Shown: positions 34,824 through 46,900 of the stretch, piece after piece
Layout of the letters: each line of letters starts with the position of its first letter
Position numbering within the stretch: the first letter of the stretch is position 1
DNA from: Halothermothrix sp.
GTDB taxonomy: Bacteria; Bacillota; Halanaerobiia; DY22613
Assembly (NCBI GenBank): GCA_016841825.1
Contig: JAENYK010000003.1
Location: 186,001-250,000, forward strand
Length of the DNA stretch: 64,000 nt
Direction: 5' to 3'
Program-made: the position numbers and the translations under genes
The notes under the pieces: model-generated
The model's database searches: none
The model's input: the letters and a program-made list of their open reading frames with translations, nothing else
What the model was told of the DNA's origin: nothing

Positions 34824-37800
34824 TTACTCTATTTCATTTAACATCTCTTCTAAATCATCATCGCTGAGCGATTTTAATTGTAGATTAACTACTATCTGGA
34901 TCAACTGTGACACATTCCGCTCCTCAAATATAGTTTTTAATGGTATATCAACATGAAAAACATCCTTAATTCGGGAGATAATCACCGTACCCATCAGGGA
35001 ATTCCCACCCAGAGCAAAAAAATCATCATAGATACCTATAGGTTGGATATTTAAGGTTTTCTCCCAGATCTCCACCATCTGTTTTTCAAACTCATCTGTC
35101 GGAGCTACATACGAATTCTCTGCTTTGACCTCGGGGAGAGGTAATTGTTGACGATTAACTTTTCCATTTATCATCAGAGGAAATTTATCCAGTACCACAT
35201 AATACCTGGGGATCATATATTCAGGCAGTCCTGTTTTGACAAAACCTCTTACTTCCTCAACATCTATGTTTGTACCGTGTTTACCCTCAATATAGGCCAC
35301 TATATTCTGTTCTCCGGTATGATCAACTTTACTCAAAACTATACAGTTAGTTATATTGGGGAATTTCCGGATCTGACTCTCTATCTCTTCTGCCTCTATC
35401 CGATACCCACGAATTTTAAACTGAGAATCTTTTCTTCCCGAGAAATAAATTAGTCCATCCCGATCATACCTTCCCTGATCTCCGGTAGCATACATTGACA
35501 ATCCAGGTGAAAACTTATCATCCAGAAATCTTCTAGCTGTCTCTTCAGGTCGATTTCTGTAACCCCGGGCAACTCCATCCCCACTGATATAGATATCACC
35601 AACTACTCCCGGGGGAAGAGGATTTAAATTTTTATCCAGAACATAAACCTTGGTATTGGCCAGTGGTTTGCCAATTGGAATCTCATTTTCATCACCCGTA
35701 ACTTTGTGGATCGTTGACCAGATTGTTGTCTCGGTCGGCCCGTATAGATTCCACACTGTCTTACCCCGTTTGATCAGTTCAGCCGCCAATTGTCTGGTCA
35801 AAACCTCTCCTCCAGAGAGAATTTTTAACGACCTGGCATCTCCCTGCCAATCAGCTTTTAACAACAGTCTCCAGGTCGAAGGGGTTGCCTGAATAATTTT
35901 TGGTTGATAATCCTCAATTTTTTGCTTTAATCTCAGACCATCCTGACAATCATCACGGTCAAGCAAGATTACTTTTGCTCCACTGACTAAAGGTAAAAAC
36001 ATCTCCAATACAGATATATCAAATGTAAAACTGGTCACTGAAAGCAACGTGTCTTCTGACTCGATAATCGACTCGAGCTTCATAGCAGTAAGAAAATTCA
36101 CCACAGATTTATGTTCAATCTCTACTCCTTTTGGCACACCAGTGCTCCCTGAAGTATAAATTATGTAAGCCAGGTTTGTCGAAGCTACTTTTGAATAATC
36201 ATCAATCATCTCCGGAGATGGATTATCCCGATCACCATCGACGCAGATAAACGTCAATCCCATTGATTGAGGTAACTTCTCTTCCTGTGAACTAATCGTC
36301 AGCATAACACTTATCGCAGCATCTTTTACTATCGTCTTTACTCTACTTAATGGAAAATCAGGATCCAGTGGTACATAGCAGCAGCCAGCCTTAAAAACTC
36401 CCAATATGGCTGTAATCAGATCAATACCTGGCTGCAGACAGATTGCAATCGGTTCTTCTGGCAGCACACCTAATTGTCTAAGACCATTGGCCACCAGATC
36501 TGCCTGCCAATCTAGTTCCCCATAAGTTATTGACTTATCCTGATACTCAATGGCTGTTCTTGTTGGATGCTTTCGGACCTGCCTTTCAAATAGCTGATGA
36601 ATACACAGATTTTCAGGATATTCCACATCTGTCTGATTACGAATGTAAATTATCTCTTCGATCTCTCGATCTGTTAACATGGGAATAGCAGATATCTGAA
36701 TCTCCGGATTATCCAGGACTGTAGATAGAATACTTTGATAATATCTGGCCATCTCTCCAATGGTCTGCTCTGTGAAGAGATCAACACAATACTCTATCCC
36801 AATATCCACTCTCCCTTTACATTCTTCGATCTCAAAACTAAGATCAAATTTAGATGTATAACGTTTACCGGAGAGTGGTTCAATTAGCAGATCTTCCAGG
36901 CGAAAATCGTCAATCTGCCTGGAAAAAAAACTAAAAAATACTTGAAATAATGGCGAATAACTAGTCTCCCGTTGGGGATTTATTATCTCGATCAATTTCT
37001 CAAAAGGAAGATTTTGATGATCGTATGCATCCATTGTTACGTCTACCATTTTTTTCAGCAGATCCTCAAAAGTTGGATTGCCAGAAAGGTCAGTTCGTAA
37101 GACTAAAGTATTTGTAAAAACCCCAATCAATGATTCTAAATCATAATTATTTCTACCAGATATAGGAACTCCCACCAGGATGTCCTCCTCTTGTGTATAA
37201 CGGTGCAGCAATATTTTAAAACAGGTCAATAAAATCATAAACATTGTTACTTTTTTCTGATGGCATAAACGAACGATACTGGATACTAATTCTGCTTTCA
37301 GTTCAAACCGATAGACACTTCCATCAAAGCTCTGGACTTTTGGGCGTGAAAAATCTGTTGGCAGTTGTAACAAAGCTGGCGAATCCATTAACTGTCTCTG
37401 CCAATACTCGATTTCAGCAGCAAATAATCCCTCTGCAAAACATTTGCGTTGCCAGACAGCGTAATCTTTAAATTGGATATTGAGAGGTGCTAAATTTGTC
37501 TTTGGATCTAGACGTAAAGCCATGTAACCTTTGATGATTTCCTGCAATAATAACTGTATTGACCAGGCATCTGCAATAATGTGATGGATATTTAGGAGAA
37601 AGATATATTCCCTTTCTCCCAGATGCAATAATATCGTTTTTAGTAAAGGACCGCTCGCCAGATCGAAAATATGTCTATTTTCCTTCTCAACTATCAGGTC
37701 TATCTGCCGTCTTTGCTCAACCTGATTCAATTTGCGTAAGTCAACATATTCTAACGATAACTTTACTGTAGGTAGAATGACCTGCTCAGTTCTTTCATTT

Positions 37801-38033
37801 TGGAAAACAAAAATTGTCCGTAAACTTTCATGTTTTTCAATAAGCAGAGCAAGGGTATCCTCCAATAGCTTTTTCTTAAAATCTCCTGTGATTAGCGTTA
37901 GATTTACCAAATTATATTGCGGGCTTCCAGAACCTAACTGGTCAATCAGCCATAACCGCTCTTGCCCAAAAGATAAAGGATAGCAATTGTCAATATTTTT
38001 TTGTTTTGTTATTTTAAAATATAAGTTATCCAT
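34824..38033 (-). CDS. NRPS module: C - A (glycine) - PCP
   Basis: 1069 residues from ATG 38033 (GAGGAG upstream; an ORF start at 38111 overlaps the neighbour). C domain: YPLSFGQERLWLID, HHIIADAW (DG to DA). A domain: IIYTSGSTGVPKG, NLYGPTETTIWS, YATGDQGRY. Hand-read code D-I-L-Q-L-G-L-I-W-K is the standard glycine code. PCP Ser in LGGNSLMGTV. The acidic tail SDDDLEEMLNEIE resembles tails of other proteins here and may be a docking motif. It follows the AT-less KS-ACP protein, so glycine is added after a polyketide extension. Confidence 0.93.
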   Translation of the reverse strand: MDNLYFKITKQKNIDNCYPLSFGQERLWLIDQLGSGSPQYNLVNLTLITGDFKKKLLEDTLALLIEKHESLRTIFVFQNERTEQVILPTVKLSLEYVDLRKLNQVEQRRQIDLIVEKENRHIFDLASGPLLKTILLHLGEREYIFLLNIHHIIADAWSIQLLLQEIIKGYMALRLDPKTNLAPLNIQFKDYAVWQRKCFAEGLFAAEIEYWQRQLMDSPALLQLPTDFSRPKVQSFDGSVYRFELKAELVSSIVRLCHQKKVTMFMILLTCFKILLHRYTQEEDILVGVPISGRNNYDLESLIGVFTNTLVLRTDLSGNPTFEDLLKKMVDVTMDAYDHQNLPFEKLIEIINPQRETSYSPLFQVFFSFFSRQIDDFRLEDLLIEPLSGKRYTSKFDLSFEIEECKGRVDIGIEYCVDLFTEQTIGEMARYYQSILSTVLDNPEIQISAIPMLTDREIEEIIYIRNQTDVEYPENLCIHQLFERQVRKHPTRTAIEYQDKSITYGELDWQADLVANGLRQLGVLPEEPIAICLQPGIDLITAILGVFKAGCCYVPLDPDFPLSRVKTIVKDAAISVMLTISSQEEKLPQSMGLTFICVDGDRDNPSPEMIDDYSKVASTNLAYIIYTSGSTGVPKGVEIEHKSVVNFLTAMKLESIIESEDTLLSVTSFTFDISVLEMFLPLVSGAKVILLDRDDCQDGLRLKQKIEDYQPKIIQATPSTWRLLLKADWQGDARSLKILSGGEVLTRQLAAELIKRGKTVWNLYGPTETTIWSTIHKVTGDENEIPIGKPLANTKVYVLDKNLNPLPPGVVGDIYISGDGVARGYRNRPEETARRFLDDKFSPGLSMYATGDQGRYDRDGLIYFSGRKDSQFKIRGYRIEAEEIESQIRKFPNITNCIVLSKVDHTGEQNIVAYIEGKHGTNIDVEEVRGFVKTGLPEYMIPRYYVVLDKFPLMINGKVNRQQLPLPEVKAENSYVAPTDEFEKQMVEIWEKTLNIQPIGIYDDFFALGGNSLMGTVIISRIKDVFHVDIPLKTIFEERNVSQLIQIVVNLQLKSLSDDDLEEMLNEIE

Positions 38034-38061
38034 AATACTCTCCTCACCATAAGAATATTTA

Positions 38062-40785
38062 TTATTCAATATCCTGTAAAAGCTGATTGAATTCATCATC
38101 ATCAAGACCAAACAGCATCTTTGTCATTATACATTCTGCTAACTGAGAAACTGTTGGATTTTCAAACAGATCACGTAGATAGAGATCCAATGAAAATGTA
38201 CTGTTAATTCGAGTAACTAATGAAGTTCCCAATAAAGAATATCCACCCAACTCAAAAAAGTTATCATTCATTCCAATAGGTGAGATTCCCAACTGAACTT
38301 CCCAGATAGCAGTGATCTTTTTCTCAATCTCATTGGAAGGAGGTAGATATTCACTGGATAATCCTTCTCTGGAAAATTGGTTTAGAAATTCCTTCGACAG
38401 AATATTATTTGAATCTGTATTCGGTTTTCTGGGGGATTCAATCCAATGCCGCTCTCGATCAAAAGGATATGTTGGTAATGATACTCGTAAGCGCTGTTCC
38501 TCTGAATAATGTCTTTTCCAATCAATGCTGCCACCTGAAAGCCAACAAGCATTTAATCGATCAGTAATATATGCTTTTGCTCCCTCAGTCTGTTGATATT
38601 TAACAATCTTGTGGTTACCCTGGTCTCTTTGCTGTTGAAAATCTCGCAAAGTAACCACATCTAGCAGTAACATCTTCTCTGATATACTACCTGCTAATTC
38701 TGATATACGATGATCATCTGTCAATCTATCTTTCCAGAACGACCAATTAACAATCATCTCGTCTGTCAACTCTCCATGTTCTGCAGCAGAGTAAAATGGT
38801 ATTCTGGATCTCTCTTCCACTATTGTCAACTGGACATTTCTTCCCAACTGTACCCCGGAAAGGATTTGAAAACAGCTATCGAGACTGAGCGTATTGGAGA
38901 TAGCCGCTGCAGCCAGATGCCCTACTCCGATACCATATACTCCAGAAGGAATAACCCCTGAATCCATCCAAACCTGGGCCATCACATATTGAACGGTCAA
39001 TAGCAGCTTCTGACGCCTCTCGTCTTCTAAATCTTCATAATTGTTCGACCAGATCCAATCCAGCACACTTTGATCATTAACCCTAATCAGTTGACAACAT
39101 TGATCCATATTATATTTAAATATTGACGATTGTTGATACATATCCCGAATAAAGTTCTCCTCCATCAGAAGTCTGTCATTGAAAACAAAGATTGTGGGTA
39201 GATCTAACTCATTACCTTGACGGTAGAATTCAGCATCATTCAGATTAAGCAATCCTTCCACACATTGAGTTCTATTCTTAAAGGGAATGGCACATTTATG
39301 CTTAAATACTCTCCTACCCATTTTTAACGTATAAGCTACATCGGACAGTGAAATATGACGATGTTCGTTCAAATAGTTAGCTAACTTCTCTCGGTAATTT
39401 TTTAGGGCTGACTCTGTTCTTGCAGAAATAAGCAGTGAATCCCACTGGCGATCCGGATCTGGTGTATATATTTGAGGAGCCTCTTCAATCACAACGTGTG
39501 CATTGGTACCGCCCAAACCAAAAGCACTAACCCCAGCTCTTCTTGGAAACTCAGTATTCTCCCATTTAGCTAATAGAGTGTTAATATAGAAGGGACTATG
39601 ATACCAATCTATGTTCGGATTAGGTTCTTCAAAATTAATTTCCGGTGGAATCAGAGCATGTTCCACAGACAGAGCCGCTTTAATCAATCCAATAACACCT
39701 GCCGCCATCTCGGTATGACCGATATTAGGTTTTATCGAACTCAAAGCACAGAATCCCTTGTTATCGGTATAGGAACTATATACTTCAGCCAGTGCCTTAA
39801 ATTCAATAACATCTCCCAGTGGAGTACCTGTTCCATGTGACTCCACATACCCAATGGTAACTGGATCTATTCTGGCTACTTCTAAAGCCTCAGTTATTAC
39901 GGAGATTTGTCCATTGACACCGGGGGCAGTGTATCCCACCCGATCAGAGCCATCACTATTTACTGCAGACCCTTTGATCACCGCATGAATATGATCTCCA
40001 TCCTGCAGAGCATCATTTAGGCGTTTTAAAACAACAACCCCAATACCATTACTGTAAACAGTACCGGTCGCTCTGGTATCAAAGGTTCGGCAGTGTCCAT
40101 CTAGCGAGACTAATCCTCCTGTATTATACCGGTAGCTGCCTAACTGTGGAATCTTTATCGTAACCCCACCGGCTAAAGCCAGATCACATTCACCATTCAA
40201 AAGGCTTTCACATGCCAGATGAACTGCTACCAACGAAGTAGAACAGGCTGTCTGCACCGTAATACAGGGTCCTTTCAGATCCAGCCGATAGGCAATTTGT
40301 GAGGTCAGATGATCTTTGTCATTACCTATCATAATCTGAATTTCATTGATATTTTGCAGTAGATCCTGATTTGGCAGCAGATTATTGATCAAATATGTAC
40401 TGGCATTAGTACCAGCATAGAGTCCAATAACACCTTCATATGTCTGAGAATTATATCCCGATATCTCCAAAGATTCCCATACCGATTCCATAAATAAACG
40501 ATGCTGAGGATCCATCAACTCGGCTTCCCGTTTAGTAAAACCGAAAAATTTTTCATCAAACAACTCAATTCCAGCAAGCTGTGTATTTACCCTGATCTCA
40601 GAGCGATCTGACTTCTGATTTCCCAATTCCGGAGTGTTCTCATCAGATGAAGCGATTAATTCTTTCCCACTAAGGATAGCATTCCAAAAATCGCTCAAAT
40701 CTTTTACTCCGGGAAGCCGTACATTCATCCCAATTATCGCTATGTCATTGATATACAGATTTTCATCCCATTTTTTTTCACTCAT
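38062..40785 (-). CDS. PKS module: KS - decayed AT - ACP
   Basis: 907 residues from ATG 40785. KS with Cys181 in TACSTS, ESHGTGT and NIGHTE intact. The AT region (about 520-750) is shorter than normal and the nucleophile motif GHSLGEYVAA reads GIGVGHLAAA, with the small subdomain missing, so it is inactive. No KR, DH or ER: the beta-keto group should remain. ACP Ser in LGGYSLLGT; acidic tail DDDEFNQLLQDIE. A nine-codon frame overlaps its start. The extender must be loaded by another AT, most simply the discrete one at 56281. Confidence 0.92.
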   Translation of the reverse strand: MSEKKWDENLYINDIAIIGMNVRLPGVKDLSDFWNAILSGKELIASSDENTPELGNQKSDRSEIRVNTQLAGIELFDEKFFGFTKREAELMDPQHRLFMESVWESLEISGYNSQTYEGVIGLYAGTNASTYLINNLLPNQDLLQNINEIQIMIGNDKDHLTSQIAYRLDLKGPCITVQTACSTSLVAVHLACESLLNGECDLALAGGVTIKIPQLGSYRYNTGGLVSLDGHCRTFDTRATGTVYSNGIGVVVLKRLNDALQDGDHIHAVIKGSAVNSDGSDRVGYTAPGVNGQISVITEALEVARIDPVTIGYVESHGTGTPLGDVIEFKALAEVYSSYTDNKGFCALSSIKPNIGHTEMAAGVIGLIKAALSVEHALIPPEINFEEPNPNIDWYHSPFYINTLLAKWENTEFPRRAGVSAFGLGGTNAHVVIEEAPQIYTPDPDRQWDSLLISARTESALKNYREKLANYLNEHRHISLSDVAYTLKMGRRVFKHKCAIPFKNRTQCVEGLLNLNDAEFYRQGNELDLPTIFVFNDRLLMEENFIRDMYQQSSIFKYNMDQCCQLIRVNDQSVLDWIWSNNYEDLEDERRQKLLLTVQYVMAQVWMDSGVIPSGVYGIGVGHLAAAAISNTLSLDSCFQILSGVQLGRNVQLTIVEERSRIPFYSAAEHGELTDEMIVNWSFWKDRLTDDHRISELAGSISEKMLLLDVVTLRDFQQQRDQGNHKIVKYQQTEGAKAYITDRLNACWLSGGSIDWKRHYSEEQRLRVSLPTYPFDRERHWIESPRKPNTDSNNILSKEFLNQFSREGLSSEYLPPSNEIEKKITAIWEVQLGISPIGMNDNFFELGGYSLLGTSLVTRINSTFSLDLYLRDLFENPTVSQLAECIMTKMLFGLDDDEFNQLLQDIE

Positions 40786-40813
40786 AGCTTCCAACCCCAA
40801 TTTCCATTATGAT
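40784..40813 (-). CDS. Candidate 9-codon leader ORF overlapping the KS gene start
   Basis: AAGGA lies 9 nt before an ATG at about 40813; the frame reads MEIGVGSYE and ends in TGA inside the ATGAGTGA of the KS start. The KS ATG itself has only a weak site (TTGGAAGC), so coupled reinitiation from the mini-ORF is plausible. Confidence 0.4.
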
Positions 40814-40825
40814 TTGTCCTTTTTT

Positions 40826-40964
40826 AAAGCCGCATTAACAGCAGGTTGTTAATTCTTTAGTTTAACGACTTCAGAAGAAAATTTGAACCTTCACTGAAGT
40901 AAAACACTATTTAGTCATCTATACTCCCACCGAAGGAGTCGGGAGACTTCCCTCTGAAATATCG
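40826..40964 (-). repeat. Intercistronic repeat, copy B
   Basis: Second copy of the 31477-31603 element, again starting at the stop codon of the upstream gene. Contains hairpins CTCCC..GGGAG, ACTTCAG..CTGAAGT and TTAACA..TGTTAA. In another frame the end of the NRPS gene reads on into it (DVEEEFSDISEG, LPTPSVGV, stop), suggesting a frameshifted tail. Confidence 0.75.
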
Positions 40965-43900
40965 CTAAACTCTTCCTCTACGTCTCGACTGTCTTTGTGA
41001 TAATCTTAGCTCAGCGCGATTGACACCACTTTTATGCTCATCAGTAACCCTTTGCCCGATTAGATATTGTGCCAGGGAAGATATAGTAGGATATTTAAAT
41101 AAATCTACTATTTGAACTTCTATCTCCAGCTCCCTTTCTATCTCCCGATGAACTCTGGTGATTAATAGAGAGTCGCCACCAAGATTAAAGAAATTATCAT
41201 TTTTTGCAATCTTGTTTTTCTCCAATACCCTCTCCCAGATTTCGATTAATATTTTTTCAGTATCATTTAAAGAATCCTGATCTATTTTTTGCCAATCAGC
41301 ATTATTCTTCTCATTCATATTCTGTTCCTCAGCTTTATTCTGGTTCAGAGCGGAGAGAGCTTTTCGATCAACCTTTCCATTTGCCGTCAACGGGAATTCT
41401 TTAAGGATATTAAACGAAGAAGGAATCATATAATATGGTATTTTGTTTACCAAATGTTCTCGCAATACTTCCAGATAATCGTCAGCAGTTTTCCTGAATG
41501 TGGTTGATTTTTTTGATTGTTGATATTCTTGCCATTCAGTAACCATTCCCATCTGAGTTCTCTGTTCATGATTAATTAGACCCCCAACCAGACAATGTAG
41601 ATAGGCACTATTCTCATTTAAATTGAAGAAATCTCTAATTACATCAAAATTTAATCGTCCAATCTGACATAGACCAATGTTATGCTGAGGAGCATTTGTT
41701 TCCAATAATTGAGATATGGCTCCTGCCTCCAGTAAACAATATTTTTCACTGCGTTCTTTTCCATACATTGGTATAATTGCATCCAGCTGCCCCACAAGAA
41801 ACAGAGAAAAGGCGGATTCTTCGAAGATTGATTGATTCTCTGGTACATGAATGGAAGCATCGATCTCAATATTGGTAATCGAGACTAGCTTTCTTATCCC
41901 GGGATTATAATAATAGATACCACCCTGAATATCAGAAATAGAACTGTTTTTAATGTATACATAAACCTGTACCGGGTATAACCCACCACTGGAGCCGTAG
42001 AGATATTTGGGAAAATAGATTCCTTCAAGTGAGATTTGTGCAAGACAATTAATAAATTTAGCAAATTCCTCAAATGCTAATCTATCTCTGGAGAACTTTC
42101 GATAACTGCGGCGCTCCACAAACATCTGCTCGCCAGGCAATAGAGAAGGACTGTTTAAATCAATAGAATAGCCCCCTAAATCTTTCCGAATCCCATGTTC
42201 TTTTAATTTAAAATCTAATCGTTGTGGAGAATCCAGAATAACCCCAGCAGCTGACGAACTGATCTGTGAATTATTAATTTCATCATAATCAGGGATAACA
42301 TAGGCAGCCAATTTTTTATCGCCCAGTTTTTCTCCCCTGGCGATGACAACTGCATCTTTGATCAAAACACTTTCTTTGATCGCTGCTTCAATTTCTCCCA
42401 GTTCAATTCGAAAACCCTGTATCTTTACCTGGGTATCCTCTCTACCCAAAAACTCGATATTTCCATCGGGAAGATAACGACCTAAATCTCCTGTACGATA
42501 CAATCTCTCACCCGTTTTTGGGTGAACCCTAAAACTATACTCTGTTTTGTCTGCATCTCCCAGGTATCCTAATGCCACACCAATTCCACCGATATACAGT
42601 TCACCAACGACCCAGGTTGGACACAAACACAGATCCTGATCAAAAACATATACACTTTGGTTCGTCAAAGCTCTCCCATAGGGGATACTCTTCCACTCCG
42701 GATCAACAGTTTCAATCGGATAAATAATTGACCAGATTGAACCTTCAGTGGCACCTCCAAGACTGACAACCTGAATCTGTGGATTAAGCTCTTTGATTTC
42801 TAGAGGCAAATTAAGGGGTATCCAATCCCCACTTAATAATACCAGCCTTAAATCACCCAATAGATCGTCCAGATCAGAGATTTTAGATTGCAGCAATAAC
42901 TTCATGAATGCAGGAACTGTATTCCAGATAGTCACTGACTGTTCTTTAACCAATCTTGCCAGGTTCTCAAAATGTCGCACTTCCCGGGGGTCGGGTATAA
43001 CAATCGCGCCACCGGCAGCCAAAATTCCAAATATATCATACACTGAGAGATCGAAAGATAAGGCTGAAACCGCCAAAATCCGATCACTGGAATTAATTGC
43101 GAAACGACAGTTTATATCCATTATCGTATTTACTACTCCTGCATGATCTATCATAACTCCTTTCGGTAACCCGGTAGAACCTGAAGTAAAGATGACGTAT
43201 GCCAGATCAGCAGGAGATTGGACTGCAGACAGCTGATAGTCATTAGTTTGCTCAAATATATCCGCATCAATGGTGATTATCTCTATATCTGTATAATCTA
43301 CTATCTTTAATCTGGTCTGTTTCTGGGCAATAACAGCCTGCACATTCCCTTTTGCTAACAAATAGCGAATTCGCTCTTCTGGTAAATCTGTATCAATCGG
43401 AAGATATGCACACCCTGCTTTGACTATACCTAACACAGCAACAACCTGTTCCCAACCTTTTTCCATAAATACCGCCATAATAGCTTTTTGTTGACCAAAT
43501 CTATTAGTCAATTGAGCAGCCAGAGTGTTAGAACTCCGCTCCAGTTCTTCATAGGTTAATGTCCGATCAAATGATATAACTGCCTGAGAGCCTGGAGATT
43601 TTGCTGCCCGATTGCTAAAAAGTGTATGCAGCAGTTCTTTTGCAGGTTCAATCTGATTATTTGGGCTCAATACTTTTGGATGAATTAATTCAAAAAAGAG
43701 AGAATCAGATTCCTTCCAGACATTCTCCAGCACCAGCCTGTCCAATAATTTACAGTAAGCGGCAAACATCTCCTCAATCATTCCTGTCGGGAAAATATCC
43801 TTAACGTAATCCCAGTTAAATTCTAAAGCTCCATTTACTTCCGAGACCTGATGATCCAACCAAATTTGTGGAGTCTGAGAGATCCCGGCAGATTGAGATG

Positions 43901-46900
43901 TTGGCTTCTGGATAGTGAATACCTTTTCCAAATAATTCTCTGAATCAGCAAAACCCAGAAGACTTGTGAAGACAACAGGCATTACTCCCTGAGAATATCC
44001 CTGTTTGATTAACTGATTCATTACCCGGGAACCAGAGTAAAGATTATGATCAATATCATTCCATAACCTTTGTTGAATATGTCTGGCTCTCTCCAGAAAG
44101 TTTCCGGCACTATTTTGATCAACTTCCAGTAAAAGTAGTGACGTAAAATCTCCAACGATATTATTGATATCGCGATGCAAAGGTAACCGTTGAAATAATG
44201 TAACATTCAAAGTAAAATGTCGTTCCTTCGCCCATTTACTCAAAACTTCGGAGAATACAGCTAAAAGTAGTCCAGTAGGAGTAAGCTGATTATCCATCGC
44301 CTGTTCCTTCAATCTTTGCCAACGCTCTCTATCAATAGTTCCTGCCAATCGCTTGAACATTGGTTTAGAAATTGAACCTGGATCTATGGTCAACGGAAGT
44401 TCGGGGCCTCCCGGGATACTGTCAAGTCGACTGAGCCAGTAGTCTTGAGAATCTTCATATTTGCTGGTCTTTTCAATCTGCTTTAAAGCTAAAACATAAT
44501 CCCTAAATGAAATATCCAGTACCGGAAGTTCAGTCTGAGGATTCTCATATAACATCCCTATCTCCTTAAGCAATATTCTAAAACTCCAGGCATCAGCTAT
44601 TAAAAAATCAAAACTAATATGTAAAATAAACAATTTATCCTGTAAAATAGATACTCTAATATCAAATAATGGCCACCTATCTGCAGGTAATACCTGGTGA
44701 GATAATTCAGAACGGATCTTTTTCAATATCTCAGCTGATTCCTCAGATGGTTTATCCCTCAAATCTGTAATTTCGATCTGATATTGAGCTACATCTTGCA
44801 GAATAACCTGCTGACCATCCGACAAGACTACTGCCCTCAGTAAATCATGGCGTTCAATCAGTTTGCATAAACAATCATTGAATCGCTGAACATCTAAATC
44901 CATAATCTCAATCTCCTGATACAGATGACTGGCAGTATTCCCGAGACCAATACTACTGTTTCGGCCTAACCAGTAAGCCAACTGAATATCAGTTAATGGA
45001 AATGGTTCAGATAAATCTTTTACATTATGCTCTATCAGATAATTTACTACTGCCTGTTCTGAACAATCCTGCTGTTTAATGTAATCAGACAAATATTTTA
45101 GAACTGGCTGATGAAACAAATCTTTCAAAGTAATTACAGCATTAAATTCCCCGTTTATCTCATTCAATAACTCTACCGCCAGAATTGAGTGTCCACCGAT
45201 TCTAAAGAAGTTATCATTAACTCCAAGATTCTCGATCCGCAAGACTTTTTTCCAGATAGCTAGCATCCTTTTTTCAAACTCATCCCGGGGAAGATCATGC
45301 TCATCATTCGGATCTCTGTTTAACTGTGTGGGTGACGGCAAGTTTTGATGATCTATTTTTCCATGAGAATTTAGAGGGAATTTATCCATAATGGTGTAAT
45401 ACGCCGGTACCATATATCCTGGTAGTTCCAATTGTAAAAAGTCAAACAAAGCATTAGTGTCAAAATTGTTATCACTGCCGCTCTCAACCCTCAAATATGC
45501 TGCTAAACTATTTTCACCAGTTTCATCGCGAAATGCGGAGACTATTGATTCTGCCACTCCGGCAAATCTGTTGATCACCCGTTCAATCTCTCCGGCTTCA
45601 ACCCGATAACCTCTTATCTTTGATTGATGATCATCACGACCCAGAAAGTAAACCAGCCCATCTGGCATAAACTTACCTTTATCCCCTGTTAAATAAACCT
45701 TACCACTTTTACCCCATTGATTATCAATCAATTTTTTCAAATTCTCTTCCGGTAGATTAATATATCCCTGAGTGACACCAATTCCTCCAATATAGATGTC
45801 GCCACTACTGCCAGGGGGAACAGGATTCATAGATTTATCCAGAATATATACATATGTATTAGCTATAGGTCTTCCGATAGGGATATCCTGAGCCAATTCT
45901 ACCTCCTCTACTCTATAAATAAGCGACCAAATAGTTGTTTCAGTAGGCCCATACATATTCCAGACTTCAGTTCCTCTCTTAACTAACTCCTTTGCCAGAT
46001 CTGGAGGCAGAGCTTCTCCTCCGCAGAGAATCTTTAATCTATCTGGATCACCTTCCCATTTTGCTTCAATTAACATTTTCCAGGTGGCAGGTGTCGCCTG
46101 AATGAATGTGGGTCGATGATCTTTTATCTGCTGTCCCAGACTAAACGCATCGTAACGATCTTCACGATTAACCACTATGACACTGGCACCACTGATTAAA
46201 GGTAAAAACATCTCCAATACTGATATATCAAATGTATAATTTGTCAAAGAAAGAACTAGATCACTCTGATTAATTCCCGGTTCCATCATCATCGAGGACA
46301 AAAAATTGGTTACTGATCTATGACCAATCTTAACCCCCTTTGGCTTACCAGTGCTGCCAGATGTGTACATAATATAAGCCAGATTATCTGCAGAAGTTCT
46401 ATCTGTCGGATTAGAGATAGATTCCTCTTTAATCTGATCCCAGTCTGCAGTCAGATTAACTATTTTTAGATCAGTAAAATCAGTTGATTCAAACCTATCA
46501 CTATCGACTAATAATAATTTTATTCCGGCATCCTGAAGAATAAAATCCATTCGCTTTTCAGGATACAAAGGATCTAGAGGGATATATGAGCATCCTGCTT
46601 TCCAGATACCCAAAATAGAACTAATCGTCTCAATTCCAGAATCCATAGAGATTCCGATTCGTTGACCACTCTTCACAAAATGTTTTAAGAGATAGTGGGC
46701 TAACTGATTTGCTCTTGTATTTAACTCATTATAGGTCAAACTCAGCGAATTATATATTAAAGCTGTCTTATCTGCCAGCTGTTCTACTCTATTTTCAAAT
46801 AATTCATGAACACAACAGTTTTGAGGATATTCCATCTCAGTATCATTTATCATCTCAAATAATTCTTTGTCGTTAGCTGTTAACATATCAATTCTGGAGA

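Noticed and set aside
40826-40964. Match to a known riboswitch or T-box
   Set aside because: I compared the conserved blocks with the consensus features I remember (T-box, glycine, SAM, FMN, c-di-GMP, preQ1, ZTP) and none fits; kept only as an unassigned structured repeat.
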